Below, piece after piece: positions 18,538 to 28,834 of a DNA stretch of 64,000 nt. Location: positions 1 through 64,000 of the forward strand of contig DWVR01000057.1 in the NCBI GenBank assembly GCA_019120125.1, in the 5' to 3' direction. The position numbers were made by a program, and so were the translations under genes. How positions within the stretch are numbered: the first letter of the stretch is position 1; every line of letters begins with the position of its first letter. The notes beneath the pieces were generated by a model. That model was not told where the DNA came from, did not search any database, and was given only the letters and a program-made list of their open reading frames with translations. Source of the DNA: Candidatus Phocaeicola excrementigallinarum. GTDB lineage: Bacteria > Bacteroidota > Bacteroidia > Bacteroidales > Bacteroidaceae.

Positions 18538-19713
18538 ATGAACAACTTTGTCTTTTATAGTCCTACCGAATTCGTTTTCGGAAAGGACACGGAATCGAGA
18601 GTGGCTGAGATGACAGCCAAATACCATGGGACGAAAGTACTGATAGTCTATGGCGGCGGTTCAGTCGTACGCAGCGGCCTGCTTGACAGAATCAGGAAGA
18701 CTCTTGACGAGGCACATATCAGCCATATTGAACTGGGCGGAATACAGCCTAACCCTACAGACCTGAAAGTCTATGAGGGAATCGAACTGGGACGACGCGA
18801 AAAAGTGGACTTCCTGTTGCCCGTCGGCGGCGGATCGGTCATTGACACCGCAAAAGCCATTGCCTGCGGCATCCCGTACGAAGGTGACTTCTGGGACTTT
18901 TTCATTGGAAAGGCGGTTCCGCGACAAGCCTTGCGCCTGGGGGTGGTGCTCACCATTCCGGCGGCCGGCAGTGAAGGTTCCGGCAACTCGGTCATCACGA
19001 AGACAGACGGGCTGAAGAAATTGAGCCTGCGCACACCGGAAGTGCTACGGCCCGCCTTCGCCATCATGAATCCGGAGCTGACTTTCACCCTCCCGCCCTG
19101 GCAGACCGCCTGCGGCATCACCGACATGATGGCCCACATCATGGAACGCTATTTCACCAATACCGAAGAGACTGAAGTGACCGACCGCCTGTGTGAAGGT
19201 ACACTGAAGGCAATCATCGAAGAAGCGCGCAAGGTGATGAAAGAGCCTCGTGACTACGGAGCACGTGCCAATATCATGTGGGCAGGAACCATCGCACACA
19301 ACGGCATATGCGGCGTAGGCTGTGAAGAGGACTGGGCCTCGCATTTCATGGAACATGAGGTCAGTGCCGTATATGACGTGACTCACGGAGCGGGACTCGC
19401 CGTCATCTTCCCGGCATGGCTGACCTATATGGCCGGCCACCACGCAAGGAAAGCGGCACAGCTCGCCAACCGTGTCTGGAATGTACCCGAGTCGGACAAC
19501 CTGAAAGCGATGGCACTGGAAGGAATCGAGAAAATGAAAGAGTTCCTGCACGAGATCGGCATGCCCGTCACTTTCAAGGAACTGGGAATCGAACATCCGG
19601 ACATTGACCTGCTGGTAAGAAAACTGCATGAGAATAAGGGTGAGCTTGTAGGCAATTACGTCAGACTCGACCGACAGGCCACCCGGGAAATTTACGAGAC
19701 AGCAAACCGATAA
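18538..19713 (+). CDS. iron-containing alcohol dehydrogenase (BDH/YqhD-like)
   Basis: MNNFVFYSPTEFVFGKD, LPVGGGSVIDTAKAIA, THGAGLAVIFPAWLTYM. Confidence 0.9.
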   Translation: MNNFVFYSPTEFVFGKDTESRVAEMTAKYHGTKVLIVYGGGSVVRSGLLDRIRKTLDEAHISHIELGGIQPNPTDLKVYEGIELGRREKVDFLLPVGGGSVIDTAKAIACGIPYEGDFWDFFIGKAVPRQALRLGVVLTIPAAGSEGSGNSVITKTDGLKKLSLRTPEVLRPAFAIMNPELTFTLPPWQTACGITDMMAHIMERYFTNTEETEVTDRLCEGTLKAIIEEARKVMKEPRDYGARANIMWAGTIAHNGICGVGCEEDWASHFMEHEVSAVYDVTHGAGLAVIFPAWLTYMAGHHARKAAQLANRVWNVPESDNLKAMALEGIEKMKEFLHEIGMPVTFKELGIEHPDIDLLVRKLHENKGELVGNYVRLDRQATREIYETANR

Positions 19714-19724
19714 ATCTGAAGATC

Positions 19725-20219
19725 ATGGAATTCAATAATAGTCAGATACGCCGTCAGGACCGTCTGCTTGACGAGGAACGTGCGATGGAAATCATCAAGG
19801 AAGGGGAATATGGAGTACTGTCCATGCAGGCGGAGGACGGTGAAGGAGCCTACGGAATCCCCGTCAGCTATGTCTGGGACCGTGGCAACTCCATCTATAT
19901 ACACTGCGCGCCGGCAGGAAAGAAACTGCGCTGCATTGACGCATGCCATAAGGTGTCATTCTGCATCGTGGGAAAGACCAAGGTCATTCCCGACAAGTTC
20001 ACCACAGCTTATGAAAGTGTCGTATTGGAATGTACCGCCCACCGCAGCCTGCACGAAGCGGAGCGGATGTCGGCCCTCTCGCTGCTTCTGAGCAAATATT
20101 GTCCCAACGACAAGATCCGGGGAATTGAGCAGGCCAACAGATCATTCGCAAGGACAGAAATCATCCGTCTGGACATCGGACGCATCAGTGCCAAATCCAA
20201 ACACATGCCACAAGAATAA
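19725..20219 (+). CDS. pyridoxamine 5'-phosphate oxidase-like flavin-binding protein
   Basis: GEYGVLSMQAEDGEGAYGIPVSYVWDRGNSIYIHCAPAGKKLRCI. Confidence 0.8.
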   Translation: MEFNNSQIRRQDRLLDEERAMEIIKEGEYGVLSMQAEDGEGAYGIPVSYVWDRGNSIYIHCAPAGKKLRCIDACHKVSFCIVGKTKVIPDKFTTAYESVVLECTAHRSLHEAERMSALSLLLSKYCPNDKIRGIEQANRSFARTEIIRLDIGRISAKSKHMPQE

Positions 20220-20223
20220 AAAC

Positions 20224-20303
20224 GGACGTAAAAAAACAGAGGCATAGAGAAAATATTCTGTGAATTGACAGAATAAAGACCTGTGCCTCTGTCTATTACG
20301 TCC
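20224..20303. terminator. Imperfect hairpin between convergent genes, likely bidirectional terminator
   Basis: GGACGTAAAAAAACAGAGGCATAG / CTGTGCCTCTGTCTATTACGTCC. Confidence 0.55.
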
Positions 20304-20314
20304 TTGACTTGTAT

Positions 20315-20767
20315 TCAACGGATTCTATCGTAGGATCTCACCAGCATCTCATCCCTATTGATTCCTCTGATGGCCAACCAGTTGAGAATAATGGACACCA
20401 GCGGCAGACAGAGCGACCACGATGGCGCGAACCCACTATCATCCTGTCCGTCAGCGAAAATGATGAGACAGGCCGCCACCACATAATAGGCAACCAGCAG
20501 GAAAGTGCCGGTTATCGCCAGCCGGATCTGCAGCCTGCGCTTCTTATAAAGAAAGATTGCAGCCAGAGACAGGGCAGCAACCACCACGAGCAGAAAAAAC
20601 AATACACAGGGCTTCAGGCTCAATGTCCCGTCAACCAGCGTATAGTGGAGGTTCGTCATCTCCCACACCCCGGCATCATTATAGAAATCACCGACCGGCA
20701 GTGCCATGGATACAACCATCAGCACAGCGACCAGAAACAAGTAGACAGTCTGTATTCTCTGTATCAT
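20315..20767 (-). CDS. DUF4293-like membrane protein
   Basis: MIQRIQTVYLFLVAVLMVVSMALPVGDF; four hydrophobic segments. Confidence 0.7.
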   Translation of the reverse strand: MIQRIQTVYLFLVAVLMVVSMALPVGDFYNDAGVWEMTNLHYTLVDGTLSLKPCVLFFLLVVVAALSLAAIFLYKKRRLQIRLAITGTFLLVAYYVVAACLIIFADGQDDSGFAPSWSLCLPLVSIILNWLAIRGINRDEMLVRSYDRIR

Positions 20768-20774
20768 ACCGTTT

Positions 20775-21110
20775 TTACTGAAGTTTCTCCTTCTCCTTCG
20801 CCGGATTTCTGTAGTACACCTTACCTTCGATATACTCTTGGGTGGCAATCAGAGTCGGTTTCGGCAATTTCTCATAATAACGTGAGATCTCAATCTGTTC
20901 CCTGTTTTCAAACACTTCTTCCAGATTGTCGTTGTAGGAAGCGAATTCCTGCAATTTCTTGGAAAGATCGTTCTTCATTTCCGCCGCAATCTGATTGGCA
21001 CGTTTGCCGATGACAGCCACAGTCTCGTAGATGTTGCCTGTATCTTCACAGAGTTCCATCAAGTCACGAGTCACCGTGGTGGTAGGAGCATTTGTCTTCT
21101 TGTAATCCAT
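20775..21110 (-). CDS. rpoZ: RNA polymerase omega subunit-like protein
   Basis: GNIYETVAVIGKRANQIAAEMKNDLSKKLQEF; gene context next to bamD. Confidence 0.75.
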   Translation of the reverse strand: MDYKKTNAPTTTVTRDLMELCEDTGNIYETVAVIGKRANQIAAEMKNDLSKKLQEFASYNDNLEEVFENREQIEISRYYEKLPKPTLIATQEYIEGKVYYRNPAKEKEKLQ

Positions 21111-21148
21111 AATTCTTATTCAGTTAAAAATATATCGTTAATATGGTT

Positions 21149-22003
21149 TTATTCCGCATAAACGCTGTCTCCCTCATCTCCAGACACATACTTGCTGGCT
21201 TCTTCATGGATTCTCTCCACTTCCTTCATATACTTGCTTTGAGGGAATTCATTGATAAACGCATAATACTCATCAATGGTCTCACGCATACGTTCCTCCT
21301 TCTTTTCCAGAACACTCTCACGTGCCATGCCATAGCGCGCACGGAGAATCAGGATCATGAGCTCTTCCCGCATCTTGGTGTAAGGATAGTCGTTCAATAC
21401 ATTCTGGGCCGTAATGATGGCGGCCAGATAGTTGTTGCCCGTGCTGCTATAAGAAGCGTTGCCCGTATAAGATCCCAGGTCATAATACAGTCTGGCCGAC
21501 ATATATTCCTTTTCCACGAGCTTGTCCTGAAGCTCAAAGATCATGTCCTGCGCCTGCTGCTTCCGTATGCTTGCCGGGAAATACTCCATGAACATCTGAA
21601 GCTCATTGATCGCCTTATAAGTGCTCGACTGGTCAAGGCGAGGCTCGGGAGTATCAAGAAAAAGCGCCTTTCCACAGAAGAAACGTGCCAGTTCCGTATA
21701 TGTTCCCCGTGGATAAGTGGTGTAATACGTATTGAAATATTGTGAGGAAGTCACATAATCCCCCTGATTGTAATAGGTCATCGCCAACATATAGAGTGAC
21801 TCCTCACCGTTGACCGTACCTTTCAGAATAGGAATCAGCTCCTCAAGGATAACGGCTGCCCTGGTATTCTGACCTTGGGCAAAATAACTCTTCGCCGCCT
21901 CATACTTGTATTCGTAGTCCGTACTTTTCAGAATGGCATTATATTCACCGCATGAGCTCAACAGCCCGGCGGAAACCAGCGCCATCATCATATATTTCTT
22001 CAT
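21149..22003 (-). CDS. bamD: outer membrane assembly lipoprotein BamD
   Basis: Lipobox LLSSCGEYN; YNAILKSTDYEYKYEAAKSYFAQGQNTRAAVILEEL TPR pattern. Confidence 0.85.
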   Translation of the reverse strand: MKKYMMMALVSAGLLSSCGEYNAILKSTDYEYKYEAAKSYFAQGQNTRAAVILEELIPILKGTVNGEESLYMLAMTYYNQGDYVTSSQYFNTYYTTYPRGTYTELARFFCGKALFLDTPEPRLDQSSTYKAINELQMFMEYFPASIRKQQAQDMIFELQDKLVEKEYMSARLYYDLGSYTGNASYSSTGNNYLAAIITAQNVLNDYPYTKMREELMILILRARYGMARESVLEKKEERMRETIDEYYAFINEFPQSKYMKEVERIHEEASKYVSGDEGDSVYAE

Positions 22004-22031
22004 TTCAGTCCGCATAGTTGTGATAGTCGTG

Positions 22032-22039
22032 CAAAATTA
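22032..22039 (-). promoter_or_regulatory. -7 element (TAATTTTG on minus)
   Basis: CAAAATTA on + upstream of bamD. Confidence 0.4.
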
Positions 22040-22157
22040 CTCTTTTCCGGCGAATAATACAACTTGCGGCCATTTTTTTAGATTATTTTTCTCCCGCCAG
22101 AAGCCCGGAAACGAAATTATACGTAATTTTACAACCATATCAACAAAACACGACACT

Positions 22158-24191
22158 ATGGATTTTGAACTAGTCTCTGATTACAGGCCCACAGGCGACC
22201 AGCCGGAAGCCATCGCACAACTTACCGAAGGCGTCCTGAGCCATGTGCCGGCACAGACATTGCTGGGAGTGACCGGCTCCGGCAAGACATTCACCATCGC
22301 CAATGTCATCAGAAATGTCAACAAGCCGACTCTTGTACTGAGTCATAACAAGACACTTGCCGCACAGCTGTATGGCGAGTTCAAGAAGTTCTTCCCCCAC
22401 AACGCGGTGGAATATTATGTCTCATACTACGACTATTACCAGCCGGAAGCATATATTCCCTCCACTGACACATACATCGAAAAAGATCTCGCCATCAATG
22501 ACGAGATAGACAAGTTACGGCTGGCAGCCACCTCCGCCCTGCTTTCCGGACGGAAAGACGTGATTGTGGTATCATCCGTGTCATGTATCTACGGTATGGG
22601 GAATCCGGCCGACTTCTACAACAATGTCATCGGCATAAAGAAAGGAAAGATGCTTGACCGCAACGTATTTCTCAGGCAACTCGTGGACAGCCTTTATATG
22701 CGCAACGACATTGAACTGAACCGTGGAAACTTCCGGGTAAAAGGTGACACGGTGGACATTTTCCTGGCATACACGGACAATATCCTGCGCGTGATGTTCT
22801 GGGGAGACGAGATAGACGCGATAGAAGAAATCGATCCGGTATCCGGACACACCACAGCCTCCTTTGAGGAATATAATATCTATCCGGCCAACCTGTTCAT
22901 GACCACCAAAGAAAGTACCCTACGGGCACTGCGTCAGATTGAGGACGACCTGACCGTCCAGGTAAGGCAGCTTGAAGAGATGGGGAAAGCCCTGGAAGCC
23001 AAACGACTGTATGAACGTGTTACCTACGACATGGAAATGCTGCGCGAGCTGGGACACTGCTCGGGCATCGAGAACTATTCACGCTATTTTGACGGACGCG
23101 CGCCCGGCACCCGTCCTTATTGCCTGCTCGACTTCTTTCCCAAAGATTACCTGATGGTTATCGACGAAAGCCACGTAAGCATTCCGCAGATCCGCGCCAT
23201 GTACGGAGGCGACCGGGCACGGAAAACCAATCTGGTGGAATACGGATTCCGGCTGCCTGCCGCACTGGACAACCGTCCGCTGACATTCGATGAGTTTCAC
23301 GACATGAGCAAACAGGTAATCTATGTAAGCGCCACGCCCGCCGATTATGAGCTCAAGGAAAGTGAAGGCGTTGTAGTGGAACAGGTGATCCGTCCGACAG
23401 GTCTGCTCGACCCGGTCATTGAGGTACGTCCCAGCCTCAACCAGATAGACGACCTGATGGAAGAGATAGAACAACGCGTAGAGAAGCAGGAACGCGTGCT
23501 CGTGACCACACTCACCAAACGGATGGCGGAAGAGCTCTGTGAATATCTGACCAACAACGGGGTGCGCTGCGCATATATCCACAGTGACGTGGAGACATTC
23601 GACCGGATCCAGATTATGGATGACCTGAGACAAGGGGTCTACGACGTACTGATAGGTGTGAACCTGCTCCGTGAAGGACTTGACTTGCCGGAAGTGTCAC
23701 TGGTGGCCATACTCGATGCGGACAAGGAAGGTTTCTTACGCTCACACCGCTCACTGACCCAGACCGCCGGACGTGCCGCGCGCAATGTGAACGGTAAAGT
23801 CATTATGTATGCCGACCACATAACGGACAGCATGCGACAAACGATTGACGAGACAAACAGGCGGCGTGAGAAACAGCTGGCGTATAATGAAGCTCACGGC
23901 ATCACTCCCAAACAGATTATACGCTCGCGCGACAATGCGCTGCTGGAAATCAACGGAAGACAAACCGGACAAGGAAACAGCCCGAAACAACCGAAAGCAT
24001 ATACAGACACGCCTGCCCTCTATGCCGCAGCCGATCCGATAGTGGAATACATGTCAAAAGAGCAGCTTGAGAAGAGCATCAGCCGCACACGCAAACTGAT
24101 GCAGGAAGCTGCCAGAAAACTTGACTTCATCGAAGCGGCGCAATACCGTGACGAACTGCTCCGTCTGGAGGATATGCTGAAGCAGAAATAA
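22158..24191 (+). CDS. uvrB: excinuclease ABC subunit B
   Basis: MDFELVSDYRPTGDQPEAIAQL, GVTGSGKTFT, YYDYYQPEAYIP, UVR motif at the C-terminus; upstream ORF extension excluded. Confidence 0.95.
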   Translation: MDFELVSDYRPTGDQPEAIAQLTEGVLSHVPAQTLLGVTGSGKTFTIANVIRNVNKPTLVLSHNKTLAAQLYGEFKKFFPHNAVEYYVSYYDYYQPEAYIPSTDTYIEKDLAINDEIDKLRLAATSALLSGRKDVIVVSSVSCIYGMGNPADFYNNVIGIKKGKMLDRNVFLRQLVDSLYMRNDIELNRGNFRVKGDTVDIFLAYTDNILRVMFWGDEIDAIEEIDPVSGHTTASFEEYNIYPANLFMTTKESTLRALRQIEDDLTVQVRQLEEMGKALEAKRLYERVTYDMEMLRELGHCSGIENYSRYFDGRAPGTRPYCLLDFFPKDYLMVIDESHVSIPQIRAMYGGDRARKTNLVEYGFRLPAALDNRPLTFDEFHDMSKQVIYVSATPADYELKESEGVVVEQVIRPTGLLDPVIEVRPSLNQIDDLMEEIEQRVEKQERVLVTTLTKRMAEELCEYLTNNGVRCAYIHSDVETFDRIQIMDDLRQGVYDVLIGVNLLREGLDLPEVSLVAILDADKEGFLRSHRSLTQTAGRAARNVNGKVIMYADHITDSMRQTIDETNRRREKQLAYNEAHGITPKQIIRSRDNALLEINGRQTGQGNSPKQPKAYTDTPALYAAADPIVEYMSKEQLEKSISRTRKLMQEAARKLDFIEAAQYRDELLRLEDMLKQK

Positions 24192-24197
24192 AAACAA

Positions 24198-24242
24198 GAA
24201 GCCGCCCCTACTCCCTTGCAGGAGAGATGAGGCGGCTTCCTT
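24198..24242 (+). terminator. Rho-independent-like hairpin after uvrB
   Basis: GAAGCCGCC ... GGCGGCTTC then CTTATC. Confidence 0.55.
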
Positions 24243-24263
24243 ATCAAAAGGACCTGCCGGTCA

Positions 24264-24632
24264 TTATTTCGATTCTTCCAACTTGATGCCTTTGTTGTTG
24301 AGTGTCATCGCCATCAGACGCACATAACTTGAATACTGTTTCGCGTCCAAAGTCTGCTTCATCAGCTTCAGGTTGGCATACACAGCGTTACGCACTTTCT
24401 GGTTCTTGTTTGATTTCGAGCGGTTGGCGACAGCCATCTCTTCCTTGAAGAAATCACAGATGTCAGCCACCTTCTCATGCTGCACGCTGTTAAGATTCAG
24501 ATACTTCGTCAGTTTCGCCTTATTGATTGTACCGTCCCAACCGGCGGATGTGCTGTTATCCTTTACGTCTTCAGCAAATACTGAAACAGAAAACGCCAAA
24601 GCGGCTACCAATGTCATACCTAATTTTTTCAT
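24264..24632 (-). CDS. hypothetical secreted protein
   Basis: Signal peptide MKKLGMTLVAALAFSVSVFA; 122 aa. Confidence 0.65.
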   Translation of the reverse strand: MKKLGMTLVAALAFSVSVFAEDVKDNSTSAGWDGTINKAKLTKYLNLNSVQHEKVADICDFFKEEMAVANRSKSNKNQKVRNAVYANLKLMKQTLDAKQYSSYVRLMAMTLNNKGIKLEESK

Positions 24633-24994
24633 AATACCTAAAATTTACTTGTCCTAAAAACTTTTTACCTAAAAAACAATCTTAAATAGTCTAGCCCGGG
24701 CTTTATCTTTTTACCGATGCAAATATAGGGATATGTTCTACAACACAAAAACATCCCCCTGAAAAAATTCCGTTCCACATATCATTTATTGATATAAATC
24801 AAAGAATCGGTATCAAAATGAATGATTGCTTAACGGTTTTGTAATATTTGCAACAAATATTAAAGCATATCCGCTCTTAATGCAAGACAACAACACCGGG
24901 AAAGTTCATGAACGGGCAACCGCCGTAACAAAATAAACCGTATTTTTGCCGAGACAAAAAACGGAAACAGTTTTCTTATAATATTTAAGGTATC

Positions 24995-26227
24995 ATGAAA
25001 GTAAAAGAAATCCCCGTACTGCTGTTGACCGGCTATCTGGGAAGCGGCAAGACAACATTGGTCAACCATATCCTTGCCAACAAGAAAGGCATCAGGTTTG
25101 CGGTCATCGTAAACGACATCGGTGAAGTGAACATAGACGCGGACTTAATCCAGAAAGGCGGCATTGTAGGTAAAAAGGACGAGAGCCTGGTGGCCCTGCA
25201 GAATGGATGCATCTGCTGCACGCTCCGGACCGACCTTATCGAGCAGGTTTTTGAACTGATGAAGATGAACCGCTTCGACTACATCGTCATTGAGGCAAGC
25301 GGTATCTGTGAACCGGAACCTATCGCGCAGACCATCTGTTCCATTCCCCGGCTGGGGGGCGCCTATTCCAAATACGGAATCTGTCGGTTAGACTGCATCG
25401 TGACAGTGGTCGATGCCTTACGCATGCAGAGTGAGTTTGCATGCGGAAACGATCTGACCCGCAAGCATATCGATGAAGAAGACATCGAGAACCTGATTAT
25501 CCAGCAGATAGAGTTCTGTAATATCATCCTGCTCAACAAAGCGTCGGAAGTAAGTCCTGAAGAACTGGCACGCATCAGGCAGATTATCCAAACACTGCAA
25601 CCGGCCGCTGAAATCATTGAATGCGACTATGCAAGTGTCGATCTTAACCGGATCATTGACACAAGACTGTTCAACTTCGAACACGTGGCCACTTCCGCCG
25701 GATGGATCCGTGAAATCGAACGCCAGGCCACCGACGAAGAGGAAAGAGAGGCGAAGGGGGCGGGCCACCACCATACGCATGAAAATCATGAACATGAGCA
25801 TACGCACGAAGAAGAGCACGGGCATCACCACCATCATCATCCGGAAGGCGGAGAAGTGGAAGAATACGGTATCGGCACGTTTGTCTATTACCGTCGTCCG
25901 GCATTCGACATCCATAAGTTCGACCACTTTATCGCCACAAAATGGCCACGCAACATCATCCGCACCAAAGGAGTCTGCTATTTCAAGCACAACCCGGACA
26001 TGTCGTTTCTCTTTGAACAGGCCGGCATGCAAAAACAGATCCGTGAGGCGGGACTCTGGTACGCGACCGCACCCGAAGAGGATCTCGTCAAACTCATGCA
26101 GCAGGAACCGGGACTGATGCGCGACTGGGATGAGAAGTACGGCGACCGCATGATCAAGCTGGTGTTCATCGGGCAGCATCTTGACAAAGAACAGCTGACA
26201 CGAGACCTTGACGCCTGCCTGGAATAA
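24995..26227 (+). CDS. CobW/COG0523 family GTP-binding metallochaperone with His-rich insert
   Basis: LLTGYLGSGKTTLVNHIL, GCICCTLRTDL, His-rich segment HHHTHENHEHEHTHEEEHGHHHHHH. Confidence 0.9.
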   Translation: MKVKEIPVLLLTGYLGSGKTTLVNHILANKKGIRFAVIVNDIGEVNIDADLIQKGGIVGKKDESLVALQNGCICCTLRTDLIEQVFELMKMNRFDYIVIEASGICEPEPIAQTICSIPRLGGAYSKYGICRLDCIVTVVDALRMQSEFACGNDLTRKHIDEEDIENLIIQQIEFCNIILLNKASEVSPEELARIRQIIQTLQPAAEIIECDYASVDLNRIIDTRLFNFEHVATSAGWIREIERQATDEEEREAKGAGHHHTHENHEHEHTHEEEHGHHHHHHPEGGEVEEYGIGTFVYYRRPAFDIHKFDHFIATKWPRNIIRTKGVCYFKHNPDMSFLFEQAGMQKQIREAGLWYATAPEEDLVKLMQQEPGLMRDWDEKYGDRMIKLVFIGQHLDKEQLTRDLDACLE

Positions 26228-26268
26228 AAAAACTCATTGAAAAGACAAGGACCAAACCATGTTTTTTG

Positions 26269-26276
26269 TATTTTTG
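26269..26276 (+). promoter_or_regulatory. -7 element TATTTTTG
   Basis: TAnnTTTG 20 bp before the yitT-like ATG. Confidence 0.45.
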
Positions 26277-26296
26277 CTGCATAAAAATGTTGTTTT

Positions 26297-27259
26297 ATGA
26301 AGCGAACGATCTTATCTTGGGCCAGCATTCTGCTGGGATGCACCATGCTGGCTGTTGGATTTGTCTTTTTCATCAATCCCTACAACATAGTGCCGGGAGG
26401 AGTCTACGGAGCCAGCATTGTGCTCCACAACCTGTTTCCCGGCATTCAGGTAGGTACATTCGGCTATATGTTCGACATTCCGTTGTTCATTCTCTCGGTA
26501 ATCCTGCTAGGATCCAAATTGGGCGGACGGACGATTGCAGCCGCGCTGACCACTCCGTTGCTTATGAACCTGATTTCCCGACTGGCCTATCCCGATGAGG
26601 AAGCATTGAGAAGCCTCGACCCGTCGCTGTTGCTAGGCGGAAGCCTTGACCTGTCAGACCATCTCATGCTGACCTGTATCATGGGCTCGGTTCTCATCGG
26701 CATCGGCACAGGCATTGTGGTACGCAACCAAGGCACCACCGGCGGCAGCGATATCGTAGGAATGTTGCTTCAGAAATACTGTCACATACGTTTCTCGAAC
26801 GCCATCCTGCTGGTCGACGGTGCCGTGGTATGCTTCGGACTGGTTGTCATCGGATTCGGCATCGGAAATGCAGAGGATGTGATCCGACCGTCATGGCACC
26901 TGTCGTTCTATTCATTGATAGCCATCTTCATCATCTCACGAGTCATCGCCTACGTCATCAACGGTTCGAAGAACGACAAACTGATATTTGTCATCAGTGA
27001 CAGCAAAATGACCGGACTCCATGAATACATTCTGAAGGACCTTGACCGCACCGCCACCTACATCAAAAGCAGCGGACTCTACTCCGGGGCTGACAAGGAA
27101 ATGCTTCTCTTGGTGGTAAGCTATAAGGAAGTGGCAGGCATAAAACTCAAGATAAAGCAGGTGGATCCACGTGCATTCGTCATCGTGACAGACGCATACG
27201 ACACTTTCGGAGAAGGCTGGAAGCAGCTTCCATCGCCCAATGACATCACACCGGAATAA
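26297..27259 (+). CDS. YitT family membrane protein
   Basis: INPYNIVPGGVYGASIVLHNL, GTTGGSDIVGMLL, C-terminal DUF2179-like domain. Confidence 0.88.
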   Translation: MKRTILSWASILLGCTMLAVGFVFFINPYNIVPGGVYGASIVLHNLFPGIQVGTFGYMFDIPLFILSVILLGSKLGGRTIAAALTTPLLMNLISRLAYPDEEALRSLDPSLLLGGSLDLSDHLMLTCIMGSVLIGIGTGIVVRNQGTTGGSDIVGMLLQKYCHIRFSNAILLVDGAVVCFGLVVIGFGIGNAEDVIRPSWHLSFYSLIAIFIISRVIAYVINGSKNDKLIFVISDSKMTGLHEYILKDLDRTATYIKSSGLYSGADKEMLLLVVSYKEVAGIKLKIKQVDPRAFVIVTDAYDTFGEGWKQLPSPNDITPE

Positions 27260-27291
27260 CCGGACAAATGTAAACCACAAAAAGCAAGCAA

Positions 27292-27978
27292 ATGAAAGAT
27301 ATAATCGATTTTCTGGACCGACTGGAAAAGAACAACAACAGAGAATGGTTTCACGCACACAAAAATGAATACCTTGCCGCACAAGAGCGGTTTAACACCT
27401 TCGCGGAAAAACTGCTGGCCGGAATTGCCGGTTTTGACCAGACAACAAGCGGACTTAGCGTAAAAGAGTGCACCTACCGCATCTATCGCGACACACGGTT
27501 CTCGCCCGACAAGCGGCCTTACAAATGCCATTTCGGCGTATTTGTCTGCCCACACGGAAAAAAGTCCGGTTACTCAGGCTATTATTTCCAGATAGGACCG
27601 CAGGAGTCGGGTTATCCAAGCGGAAACATGCTCGCATCGGGCAACTATCAGTTCGACCCAAAAGTGCTGCGCATATTGCGTGACGACATCAGCAACGATG
27701 ACGAAGAATTCCGACAAACATTGAAAAAGGCACCTCTTTTCAGCCTCGATGATTCTGACATGCTGAAAAGAGTGCCCAACGGATACCCCAAAGACGCACC
27801 CTACGCTTCATATCTGAAATACCGCACCTACTGTCTGATTTACGAACCCGGCAGACAATTCATGCTTGATGACAATCTGCTGGAACGGACGCTGGAGGCA
27901 TTCCGTTCCACCAAGTCTTTCATTGACTATGTGAATCGGGCGGTCGATTATGTCAATGAAGCGGAACCTCAACCGTAG
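27292..27978 (+). CDS. DUF2461 domain protein
   Basis: DFLDRLEKNNNREWFHAHKNEYLAAQERF, RDTRFSPDKRPYK. Confidence 0.85.
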   Translation: MKDIIDFLDRLEKNNNREWFHAHKNEYLAAQERFNTFAEKLLAGIAGFDQTTSGLSVKECTYRIYRDTRFSPDKRPYKCHFGVFVCPHGKKSGYSGYYFQIGPQESGYPSGNMLASGNYQFDPKVLRILRDDISNDDEEFRQTLKKAPLFSLDDSDMLKRVPNGYPKDAPYASYLKYRTYCLIYEPGRQFMLDDNLLERTLEAFRSTKSFIDYVNRAVDYVNEAEPQP

Positions 27979-28834
27979 GTTCCTCAAAAGCCGGCATCGG
28001 CAAATGCATGCCTGCCATAGTCAGCCCGTTTTTCACCGCATAATCCAATATCAGCCGACGGGTGGCTATGGCCGCTTTTTTGTCCATATCATACGAGGCA
28101 CATATATCCGGATTGACCAGCTGCAAGGCCGCTCCATGCATCAGGTCGCCGACAACCAGCAATTTGCCGGCCTGATAAACCGTATGACCGGGAGTATGAC
28201 CGGCAGCCTGCACAGTCATTACATTACCCGGCAATACATCACCGAACTCAAACAAGTGCAGACAATCCTTATAGGCCTCCACCGTTTTCACCACCTGCGC
28301 CTTCTTTTCATCATCCATCTTCATCCAAGCATCGTATTCCGCTTTTGAGGCATAGACTTGCGCTTTCGGAAACACCACTGTGTCCCCTTTCATCATGCCG
28401 CCGATATGATCACCATGGAAATGGGTAAGATAAATATACTCCACATCCTCAGGCGAGACGCCAAGAGCTTTCATCCCCGTCAGCAGCTTACTGTCTGGGG
28501 TCCCCATACCGGCATCAAACAGGATGTACTTGCCCCCGGTCTCTACAAGGAATACACTGACAGTTGAAGGAATACCATCGTTCAGCCCCAACGAGTCAGC
28601 CAACTGAGCCGCATTTCCGTCAAACAAACTGACAGGCATCAGTTTGTCCTGACTATTATCCCGGATCCAGGACACCTTCACACTGTCCAGCTGAATGGTC
28701 TTTACACCCATATAGACCGTAGAAGTAATGGTATCAGAATCATCGGCAGAGGAATTACTGCCAGAGCCGCCACAGGCCGAGACCAGTGTCATAACTGACC
28801 CGACCAACAAAATCATTGATCTTTTTATTTTCAT
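27953..28834 (-). CDS. MBL-fold metallo-hydrolase lipoprotein
   Basis: YIYLTHFHGDHIGGM, AAGHTPGHTVYQ; lipobox VSACGG. Confidence 0.88.
   Translation of the reverse strand: MKIKRSMILLVGSVMTLVSACGGSGSNSSADDSDTITSTVYMGVKTIQLDSVKVSWIRDNSQDKLMPVSLFDGNAAQLADSLGLNDGIPSTVSVFLVETGGKYILFDAGMGTPDSKLLTGMKALGVSPEDVEYIYLTHFHGDHIGGMMKGDTVVFPKAQVYASKAEYDAWMKMDDEKKAQVVKTVEAYKDCLHLFEFGDVLPGNVMTVQAAGHTPGHTVYQAGKLLVVGDLMHGAALQLVNPDICASYDMDKKAAIATRRLILDYAVKNGLTMAGMHLPMPAFEEPTVEVPLH

Noticed and set aside
21933-22157. N-terminal extension of the uvrB ORF
   Set aside because: Crosses the bamD start and its promoter-like element; the conserved UvrB N-terminus begins at 22158.
24430-24480. Possible small RNA or leader near 24264-24657
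   Set aside because: Sequence is explained by the secreted-protein gene on the minus strand; no independent structure seen.
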